Source: Rotaria macrura
Lineage: Eukaryota > Rotifera > Eurotatoria > Philodinida > Philodinidae
Assembly (NCBI GenBank): GCA_900239685.1
Contig: OENT01000083.1
Coordinates: 124,001 to 188,000 of the forward strand
Direction of reading: 5' to 3'
DNA length: 64,000 nucleotides
A program made the translations under genes and the position numbers. The notes under the pieces are model-generated. The model was not told where the DNA came from and made no database searches. It saw only the letters and a program-made list of their open reading frames with translations. This document shows, one piece after another, positions 40,701 through 52,300 of this stretch. The stretch's first letter is position 1. Each line of letters begins with the position of its first letter.

Positions 40701-42011
40701 CTATGTGTATTAATTGATACTAATCCTGATGCTACCGTGAGTTTTCTCTACTCAGCAGCTTCAACTTATTTTTCGAAATGTCGTAGAGTAATTAATATTA
40801 ATATGTGCTGGTCTTCTCGAAAAATCTGAACTATCCAAAATTTACAATAGTACTCATTGTTTGCCAATTACCATTTAAACTGAAATATTTCAATCAAGAA
40901 AAAAATATTTAGTAAAATTGAATAAGCAATTTCAAATGATTGAATTGAACAAATCTTCTAATACTAACAAATTACTCAAGCAATTAAATTAACAATATCC
41001 ATCCTTTTGAAATTTTTTAGTGAAATTCAATCTCACACCAAATCTCTTTCATCGTCATTTGAGTTCATGATGATAGAAGAACTCGAAGATTCGAGATCTT
41101 TACTAGGCAACATTCCGAATCGACCCTCACATATTATAAAGAACTTTCACCCGTAGAGGAAGCGGTTGTGTTATTTTTTATTCTCGTACTTTTTCATAGA
41201 TTCCTATAGAACGGATGATGAAATTTCATCACTGGAAACCTGGGCACGAAGATCAATCCTACTATAGAAAGAAATCGAATGATTCTAAATTCTACAAAGG
41301 ATTATTCAAGCTGTAGAATCGTTCAATTTTTTCATGTAATTATCTTTCCATAGTGTGACCATTGTTTCTTTTTAAGTTGTCGAATCGCCCAGATCTCAAA
41401 TGATGAAATGTTGAAAATAGAAAGTCCTTAAAAATGGCCTAATTACTTTGAGGAGTTTCGCTAAGTATACTGAATATCATGACTATCATTTTCATCTGCC
41501 TCAAAATTTGATTCTATTGTAATCGATTTACATTTGCCAAAACCCTACTATGATTGTTCTTCAAAATATGAAAAAACTCCTCGTAGCGAATCGAACATCT
41601 TTTTCAATTACTCGACTATGAACACAAACAAGTTTTTTTCGTAATCCTTTTTTTTTTATAAAATACTCCAAGGCTTACTTGTATTATAGCCTATTCATTA
41701 AGCAAAATTAAAGAATAACATTCAACGATTTATAATTAATATACATTTTCGATGAAAATGTTGAAAAAAAATATAAGTCAAAGTTTTGGATCTCGTCTCT
41801 CTTTAGACAAGACACTTGCAACCGTGAGAGAAGAAAGACACAGGTAATTCGAAAAATTTCCGTAGGGCATACTAATTGTTAAGTATGAATATAGTAGGTT
41901 TGTGTATTTTCTTACAGTTGAAAACTTTTCTTTACCTAGTGAAAAGATGATGGTCAAGTTAACTTACATTCGTAGATGAACTTTATGTGTATTTTAGGTT
42001 AATAGAGTCAT

Positions 42012-42329
42012 TTAAATCGATGAAGCGCAGAATATAATAATGTGTGCCGCACTCGACGTCATGTATCTGTTAGAGGTGTGTATCATAAGGTTAGGATAAA
42101 ATAAATTATCTTCATCACAGGTTACAGGATACGTAAAAGGTTTACGATGCACACGTTTAGTCATTTTACGTCGTGTTAGAGACATTCGATATCTATGAAA
42201 ACAAGAAGACATTGTATTATGGGATCGTGTTTGAAATATCAAGCATAGTGGCATTTTGTTTCCAGGTAGCGAATGAAAAGAAGATTGAGAAATAAAATTT
42301 CTTTTGCGCGAAAAATAAAAAAGGTTCAT
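42012..42329 (-). CDS. Uncertain ORF next to a transposon insertion
   Basis: A 105-codon minus-strand frame. The part after an internal acceptor-like TGTTTTCATAG (near 42193) encodes RMSLTRRKMTKRVHRKPFTY, then a Cys/Asp/Glu stretch and a short hydrophobic end, with codon use like the real genes here. The inserted element at 42343-43218 begins only 13 bp upstream of its first codon, so if this is a last exon its upstream part may have been separated by the insertion. No family recognised; chance is quite possible. Confidence 0.22.
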   Translation of the reverse strand: MNLFYFSRKRNFISQSSFHSLPGNKMPLCLIFQTRSHNTMSSCFHRYRMSLTRRKMTKRVHRKPFTYPVTCDEDNLFYPNLMIHTSNRYMTSSAAHIIIFCASSI

Positions 42330-42333
42330 TATT

Positions 42334-42342
42334 GAAATTCAG
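42334..42342. repeat. Left 9-bp target-site duplication
   Basis: GAAATTCAG immediately before the element at 42343; an identical copy follows the element at 43219-43227. Confidence 0.85.
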
Positions 42343-42348
42343 GGTGAC

Positions 42349-42482
42349 CCGACAGTTGAGCTCCCGACAATTGAGCCCCGACAGTTGAGCCCCGACAATT
42401 GAGCCCCCGACAGTTGAGCCCCCCGACAGTTGAGCCTCCCGACAGTTGAGCTCCCGACAATTGAGCTCCCGGCAATTGAGCC
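42349..42482. repeat. Subterminal array of nine ~15-bp units
   Basis: Nine copies of GACAGTTGAG or GACAATTGAG (the last GGCAATTGAG) are separated by 4-6-nt C-rich spacers, all in the same orientation. Spacer length varies (CTCC, CCCC, CCCCC, CTCC). They probably served as transposase-binding sites; two copies in the opposite orientation stand at the other end. Confidence 0.93.
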
Positions 42483-42625
42483 TCGTATCAAGAAAAAAGT
42501 AAAGTAATAGAACAAGATAATTTTATTTGAATAAATCTACACTCGTATCAAAAATTAAATAGAGTTCTTGCTCGTTTAAAATACAAATCGCTTGAGATTA
42601 AATGAAAAGTTGAAACTAACTGTTG

Positions 42626-43132
42626 TCATTGTTCATCCGATAGCTCGTATTTCGCTCGCTTTTTTAATTCAACAACCGCAGCTTGCTACTGTTCAGCCAT
42701 TATCGAATTCGCGGGCTGTTAAATTTTCAAGTCTTTGATAGATTTATAGATTCATGGGTTTCCTCACGCTCAGTACTAAACAAAATTTATGTGCAACTCT
42801 CTTGTGAAAATAGATCATGGATCACACTACTTGAATAGCTCTGTACCAGCATTCTGATGAGTTGTTTGTTCAACGTAGCCGATACTTCAATCTTGAAAAA
42901 CACTTCTACATCGAATTTGAAAAGCGAGGAGCACAACGTCGATTGTTTCGAAATGAAGGCTCCAAAAATTATCGTCGAAACAGACGACAAATTCTAAGCT
43001 AGACATCATAATAGATATTTGCGAATACTTGTCCATTTCTGTAGAGATAGTCATCGTATTCGTAGACGCAAGTATCAAGGAATCATTCACAACATGATAA
43101 GTGGCAGGTTTAAAAGAATTTTCAAACTTCAT
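42626..43132 (-). pseudogene. Decayed coding remnant inside the MULE-like element
   Basis: Two overlapping minus-strand frames (42887-43132 and 42787-42990), then a short frame at 42626-42700 with one in-frame TAG. The short frame reads IMAEQ, a stop, then QAAVVELKKRAKYELSDEQ before its stop. Such Lys/Arg-Ala-rich text often follows the FLYWCH zinc finger in MULE-associated proteins, and a THQNAG piece upstream resembles the His end of a FLYWCH finger. The assignment is by eye only; several frameshifts and stops disable it. Confidence 0.35.
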
Positions 43133-43218
43133 CTAAGCACATGAGTAGATGTTGATCTGTATATTGCCTTATGCATCAATGAAGGCTCAATTGTCGGGAG
43201 CTCAACTGTCGGTGTACC

Positions 43219-43227
43219 GAAATTCAG
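43219..43227. repeat. Right 9-bp target-site duplication
   Basis: GAAATTCAG directly after the element, identical to 42334-42342. Confidence 0.85.
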
Positions 43228-45959
43228 ATCGGTTCAGAAAAATTGTATGTATATCGACTGCTGTCATATATCGTAAAAATGCTATCACTAGAATCGAACG
43301 GAAAATATGAATTTCATTCTTTATGTTTTTAAAATCGAAATCTAATATGTTCTGCATGTATCACAATCATAGTACTACATGAATTCCACTTAATGACAAA
43401 TCAATAAAAAAAAAGAAATCGAACAATCATTAACATATCAATGGAATAAAACAATCGTCTATGTGAAAGCTACTTTGTCATGTACAGTGATCATCAACAT
43501 TCAAATTGAACATGATCTAACATAGAATTCAATATGGTATGTAATTAAAAGATGTTCAAGTCCAATCAATTTGTTGCAATGAAGTGTTAAAAGAAAATCG
43601 AAACGTATAATTAGAATGCTAGAAGAAAAATGAAACATATAGCTATAGAACATCATTTGAGAATATATTTTAATTAGATATTCAGTGAATTTATTTGCCT
43701 CGTGTGTTTATCCAAACATTTATAATGATTCGTTCGATTTCAAAAAAATGTTCTTATGTTTTTCTTTCATCACCATTATTTATATCAGAATTAATTCAGT
43801 TCCTTTTTCTTTTTTGTTTTTCGAATGAACTATTATATAGTGTGAATTTTTCTGTATCATATTCAAAATATAACATGCTGAATCCAATGGAAAGCATTCA
43901 GACAAAAAAAAAGAACGTTCGTTATATGACTATACAAATATTTTTATAAACATAAACGAAAAGATGACCTTTTCATTGATTCATTTATAATCATGTTCAA
44001 GTAGGTAACCATATAAATATAAGAAAATCTCATCGTGTTCCATTCAATGATAGTACGATGTATGAACTTTACATATCCATCGCATCGAATTCAAGTATTC
44101 ATAAGTGGTAAAACGAGTTTAGTAATGCGATAAGTTTATTTTTTTTCTACTAACACCATCGACTTTTTCCAACAGAAGACTATGCGCAGATGGAAGATCT
44201 TTTTTTTTTCTTGAATATGCATTGTTTCTTGTTCTATTGAAGATCGTAGAAAACTTGACTATGGTTTTGAACTCAGTCCTATTGGTAAAACACAGACCAG
44301 AACATATTTTACAATATAATAAAATGTTATTATATATATTTTGTTTTCGATTAACAGTGATAAAACTTTGTATGCAGAATATCATATCTTCCATTCGTCT
44401 TTTTGTCGATTATTTTGACAACGATGTATCATATGTTCAAAACGTAAAAATTCATTTCGGATCAATTGTATGACGATTCAATTATCCAGATGGGGGAGTG
44501 ACGTGTCATTTGCGATCGAAAGAGTTGATATTCACACCCATGCTCAACTAGTTGTTATTTTTTTTGAACCTTTAGTTGAGGTCATTTTCCCTAGTATAAC
44601 TATTGTGCGGTAGGAGATTTCTTATACTTGTTCGAGAATTAAATGACCTGGTTAACAATCACAACAGCAACTGTATATTTCAAAGTATTCGCCTCCCAAC
44701 GTATCCTTTTCGATATTTTTCACTAGTCCCGGTAGGATGATACTACTCTAGAACTTAACATATTCGCAAATAAGAAAACGCTCAATCGTATATGCATATG
44801 AAACCGGAACTAATATTTTATCATTCCAAGAGATATCTTTTTTACTTCATGGAATTGAATACCATATAATTAAGCGTATAAAACTCATTATTAACTAATG
44901 ATATCATACATTCGTTACAAAATCGATAAAGTCTCATCTTATTATTTTATCAATAATTTTACTGATCAGCATTACTCCTCCGTTATGGTAATTCGATCGT
45001 ATTCAGCTAAAGATTATTGAGTATACTGATGGCGATAATAAATCATACGGTAAAGTAGTGATAGAAGTGAATCAAGTAAAAATGAAAAAGATGTGATCTT
45101 AGTACGAACTTGTTAAAAACATTATCGTATAAAAATTCATTGAATACAGTTTGTTATTTCGTTTCTCACACAATAGATTTTTCTCTAGTGAATCGATCAA
45201 AGAATGTGTCAACCATATTGTTTGATTGATCATCAATCTAAGACAAGATCCAAATCATATGTAAGGTGACAATCATCACTTGGTCCTTGTGTAATAGTCG
45301 GACTGTTCAAAGTCTATTGTTTTCTTTTTATTTCCATTCTCAAGCATACGTTCGTAATCAAATTAGTATGTAGAAGAGAAAAAAAATTCTTAACACATCA
45401 AACGAAGAAGAAAAAAACGAAACGAAACGAAACGCGTATGTATGTCTGTCTGCTTGTTGAACTTTCGTATTTATTGATTCACCTTTGGTCAACAATCTAT
45501 ATCGCTCTTCCTTGCTATGTCAACATCATTTGAATACAATTGTATCCTATTTAGCATAAACAAATATCGAGAAAATTTTAAATTAACGAGACAATACTAC
45601 AGTTTGATGATGTTGAAAGTAAAAATAAAGAAGATTTTTTTGCCTCAAGCTTTTAAGTAATACAAAAAAAACACGACGAGAAAAACTATACTTGTTGGTA
45701 ATCATTCGATGTCTGCGACCAGGTGTGTCGATGATATTATCTAATCGAAGTGTTTTAGTGTCCTGTAAGATTGATTATCGTTTCCGTTCCGCCTCTTTTC
45801 TCTCTTCCATTTCATTACACCTGTACGATTATGTCAGCAAAGTATTATTGAAGAACCATTGAAAAACAAAACAAAATTTATATACATAAATGTGTACTGA
45901 ATAAATAGACTTTATAGTCAATGACAATAGATCATATTTCGTATGAACATGTAAAATGA
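43228..45959. other. Gene-free stretch
   Basis: AT-rich, no supported gene. A CGAAA-type short repeat lies at about 45416-45435. Open frames at 43695-43949 and 44119-44473 are A/T-driven and overlap on opposite strands. Confidence 0.4.
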
Positions 45960-46318
45960 TCAGTCTGTATTAGAAATATCCTGTAGTAATGACAAATCAG
46001 TTGACATATCGGATAATGACGTTCGAGACGTATGTGGAACTAGAAGAAAGAATGAAAAATATTTTTCTTGAACAACTACAAACTATAGAAGTCTTCGTTT
46101 GTTTATTTGTTATTACCTGATAGAGATACGTCCATTTGAAGTCTATCAATTAATTGATCTTCTAATTGACGAATATAACGTATTGTTTCTAGGACGATTT
46201 CAATTGGTGTTGATGTTGGTTTTTGTTTTAATGTTGGTAAAATTGATTTCAATTTTTTCAATTCAATTTTAGTTAAATTTGCTTTAGTTTTATTGCTTGA
46301 AGCTGAATTTCGAGTCAT
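45960..46318 (-). CDS. ID/extramacrochaetae-like HLH protein without basic region
   Basis: Two exons on the minus strand, 46117-46318 and 45960-46039 (phase 1), 93 residues. The helix-loop-helix spans about residues 18-56: LKKLKSILPTL in helix 1, a Pro/Ser/Thr loop, then EIVLETIRYIRQLEDQL in helix 2. This follows the ID pattern (LKELVPTL ... VEILQHVIDYIRDL) and no run of basic residues precedes helix 1, so it should not bind DNA but titrate bHLH partners in the nucleus. The second exon adds SDMSTDLSLLQDISNTD, an acidic/Ser tail. If the 77-nt intron is retained, the protein ends four residues past the splice point (GNNK), a shorter variant. Upstream, a long T-rich tract (on the coding strand) directly precedes the ATG and a TATATATATA lies about 110 bp upstream; no acceptor is seen here. 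Confidence 0.82.
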
Positions 46319-49300
46319 TGGAGTTTTACAAAAAAAGAAAAAAAAAAGAAACGAAAGAAAGATTGTTATTGATGATCGTAGATGTAGGTGTATATGTATG
46401 TGTGTGTCTGTGTGCGTGTACGCCTATATATATAAATGAAGGCAGTGAAGGATTCGTTGAATAGAGGTGAGAGCGAAAGACTAAGAAGAAGAATAAAAAA
46501 AAATGTAAGAGAAACGAAAAAAGAACACAAGCCTATTGGTTACTTCTTAGCTGGCTTTTTTTCTCTCTTTTATTCGTTCTCTTACCTGATGAATGACATG
46601 CATAAATACAATATGAATAATCGCTCGGGATCATGTTTATAACACATCAACATGCCATTTATGTTTTATTTTTTTATTACCAAGTAACGGATCTAGAATT
46701 TCGATTGATGAAGTCATCACAATCTCATAAGTCTTACGAAGGAAAACAATGCTAGAGTCTAAAGTATAGAACTAAAATACTCGTCGCACAAAGTAGTTGT
46801 GGACAACCATTAACAATCGATTATGTTAATTGTGAATGGCAGTTAAGAGTTCATTGATGTATTTTGCGATGTGAAAGTTAAATTCATAAATAAAAAAAGG
46901 TCTTCACACTAGAAATCAGTACCGTGTTAATAAACGATCGAACAGGTATGAGTTTTTCTTAATTCATGGGTTCGGAATTCTTACCCTCAGGGTCAATTGC
47001 TCGTTACAAGAACTTGTACTCAATCTATGATTAAAAAGATCATGTGTGAAAAAATTTCGATCGCGTGTTCATAGTTGCTCATCCTTATTTTCACATTCAC
47101 GTTACACATGAACAATGACAAATATATAGTTTCATTGACATATCCCCGTTGATCGTACTAACAATGATGGATTCATAATTCGATTATATGTTAGAGATGA
47201 ACAATGGTTAAAAAACGAATTCTTTCTGTTTTTGTCATGCTCATTAATTTGAACAGCATGACATATTTTATTCTATCCATGATGAACAAAAAGACATTCT
47301 TGAAATTTCTTTTTTTCTTCTTCAATTGAAGAAACACACCTTGTTCTCTGTAGATTTACGAGAGGGTGAACTTATCAGAATGCTTGGCGTTTTTGTTCTT
47401 TGTTGTCTGTAGTAAAGTGAACTTGACATCGTATGTGTAAGCAGTAGCGGTACAATTTCAGTCTTTGTCTTTGATAAAATGATAGGACGAACGAAATAAT
47501 CATTTCTTTTTTTTTCTACCTTCCATCTGCTTGAGATCGAACAATAATCAGGCGGAGCATATAGATTCAATACGATACGGTATTCATTATCTCTTTGATC
47601 TTGTTTGTTCAACTAATTATGAAGTAGAACGAAGAAGACAATTGATTAAAAATATGAAAGCGAAAAAAAAACAGGAGAACAAGGGTTACTAAAGCAAAAT
47701 GACATGGTCAACAGCATAGCGAATGTTGAATACTTGTTTTTTTCTATGCATTAAAAGCAAAGTAATTTCATGTTTAAGCTTAAGCCATAAAGCGATCGAG
47801 CTAAAGTAAATAATAAATATACCTATAATCACGAGAACTGAGTCAGATAGAACAAAGCATTCTCTATGAAGATAGTTACGCTTTATCCTCTTAATTTCTG
47901 AGGACATATGACACAATCGTCACAATGTACTTGCCATTTCAGTGTTGTGCGAAATATCATTCAGAGAGAAGTTGTGATAAATAGTTATCTATAACGGTTG
48001 AAATTAGACAAGTGCTTGACAATCAACAATATGACTAATGACAAGTCCGTTTTATAGACACCGCCATTTTCTTCAGTCAATAAATCGTTCAAGATAAAGC
48101 TAAAATCGTAGAAGCAAAAATAAAAACACATCGCATGAATTTATATTGAGATGAATCAAAGCGATAAATTATCAATATTTTCATGTCCATCAAAACAGTA
48201 GAAGATATGGAAAAATCTCAATGGAATGATAAAATAATATTCAATCATGCATGACATATACACATTTCTAAACTAATAAACAACAGTTTAAAATATAGGT
48301 GAACACGATTCATGATGTTTATCTAACTTATTAATAATGCATGAACAGAAGCAGTTGCTCATCATTGGAAACACCTTTTTTTTCCTTGCGTCTTCGAACA
48401 ATCTTTGCTAGATATGAAATGTAGACAAATATTCAAGCAAATAATATTAAAAGATTCATTAGAAATATTGCAGATCATTCTTGAGAATCTTAAAATGACA
48501 ATGTGATTGAAAGGGCTGCCATCTGCTCTATAGAAGAAAAAAAGTCAATTTCACTCAAAAGCAGCTGTAACTTTCGCAACGCTATTTGTCCAAGTAATTG
48601 AATTTATTTCGGGTTGTAGAAAAAGACTTTCTCTGTTGAGTAGAGTAGATATTTTTTCAAAAATTCTATAGCGTGTCGTAGTAAATTTTGATCAATGACA
48701 CTTTCTTCATCGTGTTCTAGCATAGGCATCGAGAACGTGTCGACATCTATTATGAGTTAAATATACCCGTACACCATATATCTATCTGAAAAATAGTGCT
48801 CACTCACATTCGAATGCATTAAGGTTTACGTATTTAATGATGAAACCAAAACTCGTAAATGTACATTTGGCAGATAGATGTCAAGAGGTTTCTCAATTTT
48901 CTTGATCTTCGTAACAAGATCAGAGCAAGTCTGAATAATTCACTATAAAAAAACTCCATTATAAGTATAAGGCTACTCCTATGTATATATGAGCAGTAAT
49001 AATCATTCACCTAGAATGAAATGAAACATGCTTGTTTTCTTTTATGAAGAACAGCGCTTCTCGCTTACCTTTGATTTTGACCCATATATGTGCCGCAGAT
49101 TTTTCTGTTAGTTGAATTTATAGAAAGCTAGAACAGTTGTGAAAATGAAGATTAAACATATCTACGTAATTCGATTTATTTTTGCTATTCTCTTTATTCT
49201 TACGAAAAAAGAACTGGTAAATATTCATTCATAAAAGGTACCTATAGTACAAAATCAAGTCGAAAATTCGAACAGCTGATCGCTACGCATAAACGCGTCT

Positions 49301-52300
49301 TTTTTTTTAAATTCATATTCCTATACTAAATCTATAATTTATCATATTGACATGACACATATTGAAGAAGGGATCGAAAATTTCCAGAAAACAAAATTAT
49401 ATTTTCTTAACAGGCTGGAGAAAGAATGGTGTCTAGATACGTTTTGCTTCAGAAGATGAAATGATGGATTTCTACGAAAGTATTTTCTAGATTTCGATTG
49501 CAGAGAAATGAAGATAAGTCGTTATTCACACGAATTACTTTTCAATGAATTTACATTCGCATTATATAATTCCAATGGGCAATATATTAAAAATTTTTAG
49601 TATGTGTAATAAAATCGAATCTAATTATTTCTTTGAAATAGAACGTTCAACTTTCTTTCAAACTATGACATAGTTATATGTAAAGACGAAGTCTGGGAAC
49701 AGTTCTTAGATAGATTCCATCAATTGAGTAGGTTTATACGGTGATTGTTTACTGAGAAGATAAAGTGGATGGTAGTGCCATTAAAATAATTGAGCATTAG
49801 ATGGGAACATGTCTAAATTTCAGCTCGTAGCCTGCAGGCTTACGCGAAGTTGATGTGATAGAAAATAAAAATAAAAGTTGTTTCCAGTCTCAAATATTGA
49901 TCACAAAATCAAATTTTTATTTACTCAGAATATTCGTATAGAATTGAATCACATCGAGAATGGTTGGTTTGAATTGAAAATTTATTCGTTCTTTTTAGTA
50001 ATAATCCTAAATTTTATAAACGAATTATGAATTTCATAAACATATAATATATTTACATATCTGAGAAAATTCTATAATAATGAAGGCATGTCACGTTCTT
50101 TGACTTGTCTTACTTTACTAGCAGATTTCCATCACAACAGTATCATGACAAACAATTTGTAAATAGAATTCATTCGTCTACCATAGATGTATATATATAT
50201 AGTTTCAAAAAACAACGAATTAGTATTAATTTATGCCGAGTGTTAAAGCGATCAATATCATACAAGAAAATGTATGTGATCAGCTAGTATTTGAGAGAGA
50301 CTATTTCATAATTAGATAAATATTTATAGAGTCGTGCCAACGTTTCTACAAATACCTTTACATTATCTAAGGCACAAAGATAGAGCACTCAATAACTAAC
50401 TGAAACTTATGTTAATTCTGAACTTTGGTTCAAGATTGTTTTAAAATCAATTTGATTCGCCAAACTAAAAAATTGTTTGACCAGGATTTTCGCAATCGAT
50501 GAAAGTCGCAGTCAATTGATCAGTGGGTTACTCCCCATCTTCCTGTCGCATCACCCCTGAATCGATGAAACAGGGGAATATTTGTAGGCTTGTAAGGAAA
50601 GAGTTTAATACTGTTGATAGATGATGATGCCATATTGTTCATCACTGTGGCAAAAAAAATGTATCTGATCCCATTCATCAAAAGTTCTACGGTACGTAAT
50701 AGAATTATTAAAAAAAAGGATACAATCGAACAGAGAGAGAGTCCTCCATAACAATCTTAAACATGTCCCATTGTTCAGTCAAATAATATGATGAAACGTA
50801 TTTAGCTTTTTCACTGTGACTATGGTACATAGACTCTAAATAACCTGAAATATGAATACTTTGGGTGATGTGTGACACTAAACAGTTCATACTTTGTATT
50901 TTAGAATCGGATAATCAAACTTTTAATTTGATTCAAATAAGAACATAGACTTTTCGATTATAAGTAAACAGTAAATAACTTCTTAACTAACATTCTCAAT
51001 TATGAAACGTAAGCTTGATCCCTTTTTATTAAATCTATACTTATACAGGAAGGCGCTATTAGATAGAACGCCGATGCATTTATGTTAAACGATAACATCA
51101 ACTCGGTTCCGTAGTGTATGATTTTCGAATAACGTAAAATTATATATATATATATTCAGAATGTGAATAATATCTTTCAATAGTGAACGTTGTTTATTTT
51201 TCTATGAAGAAAACCTATCGACAAAGAAGAATCGAAGATGAAGAATATATTGAAATCAACACGATAATTTATAATCGCCAAAAAACAAACAAATATGAAA
51301 AATTTTATTTTATTGAAGCATAACATTCGTCTTCATCTGTTTTCAGTAAACAGCTTGATATATTGATGACAATGCAAGTTCAAGAGATAGTGTAAAATAT
51401 TTCCACATGTCACTAATTTCCAATCCTTAGGACATGTTGAAAATTCTGAAAATGTTGAAATGTATGATTTCTATCAGTTCCTAATCGCACGGTTATGGTA
51501 GCATCAAATAACTTATTTCTAGAGGGATTTATATTTGATTTCCTTTTTTTTTGTATTTTAGTTACATGTACATGCAAACAAAGGGCCCGGAAAACGACTT
51601 TGGTTCAGCAATGAGTAAGTTTAAGTAAAACAATATTCTTTCGGAAAACAAAGCATCTGTGTTAATTATGGCAATGTAACTATTTTCACTTGTTTTTTTT
51701 ACAATGCGAACATTTTTTATTTGCTTTCGATGTAGAAAAAACTTTCGCAGTCAAGAAGACATCCTTTGGATATAGTGAAAGTCAATGATGACATCATCGA
51801 TAGAAAATATTTAAGTTAATATTAATTCTTGAAAACTTGATGTTCATCTTGCTGAAAGGCACTCTAATACCCGTCTTGTGAAATATGACAAAAGGCTCGA
51901 AAATCAGAATAGAATATTTTTCTTTTAGTATCGTTGAAACATCAATTGTGTTCTTTTCAATGAGAAAATTTCTATGCTGAAAATTACAAGAACACGTATA
52001 GATTTAATCAAACTTTTCGTAGCTCTATAGTCGATACTATGATCATTAATAAATGTGGCTGCCCAATGGACGTAGAATTTCAACGTTAAAACCATTGATT
52101 ATCATAATATGTTATGCAATTCTGAAAAATATCATTGTAGAAGTAGAGGATTTTTATAAAATATTGAAATGATGAAATTTTGTTTTCACGGAGAGTTCTT
52201 AAGATTTCTAGAAAACCTTAATATCTTCACTCACGATTGTGAAATGTGATTGCTTCGTTTTTTATGTTTCATAATTTGACAATCAAGTATCCTTCTTAAA

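Larger units (their letters stand above)
42343..43218. mobile_element. 876-bp non-autonomous DNA transposon, MULE-like
   Basis: The ends 42343-42377 and 43184-43218 are 35-bp terminal inverted repeats with 3 mismatches, all in the outer 8 bp; the inner 27 bp are identical. Both ends start GGT. A perfect 9-bp duplication (GAAATTCAG) flanks the element. The left end extends into nine tandem copies of a ~15-bp unit with core GACARTTGAG (42349-42482); the right end has two inverted copies. Mutator-like elements typically make 8-11-bp (often 9-bp) duplications. Inside, on the minus strand, are decayed reading frames (42626-43132), including a scrap comparable to FLYWCH/MULE proteins. It cannot encode a working transposase as read, so movement would need a relative elsewhere. 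Confidence 0.82.

Noticed and set aside
47322..47612. 96-codon minus ORF with donor-like end
   Set aside because: It cannot be joined to the ID-like gene (no acceptor near its ATG) or to any other exon; kept only as a remark.
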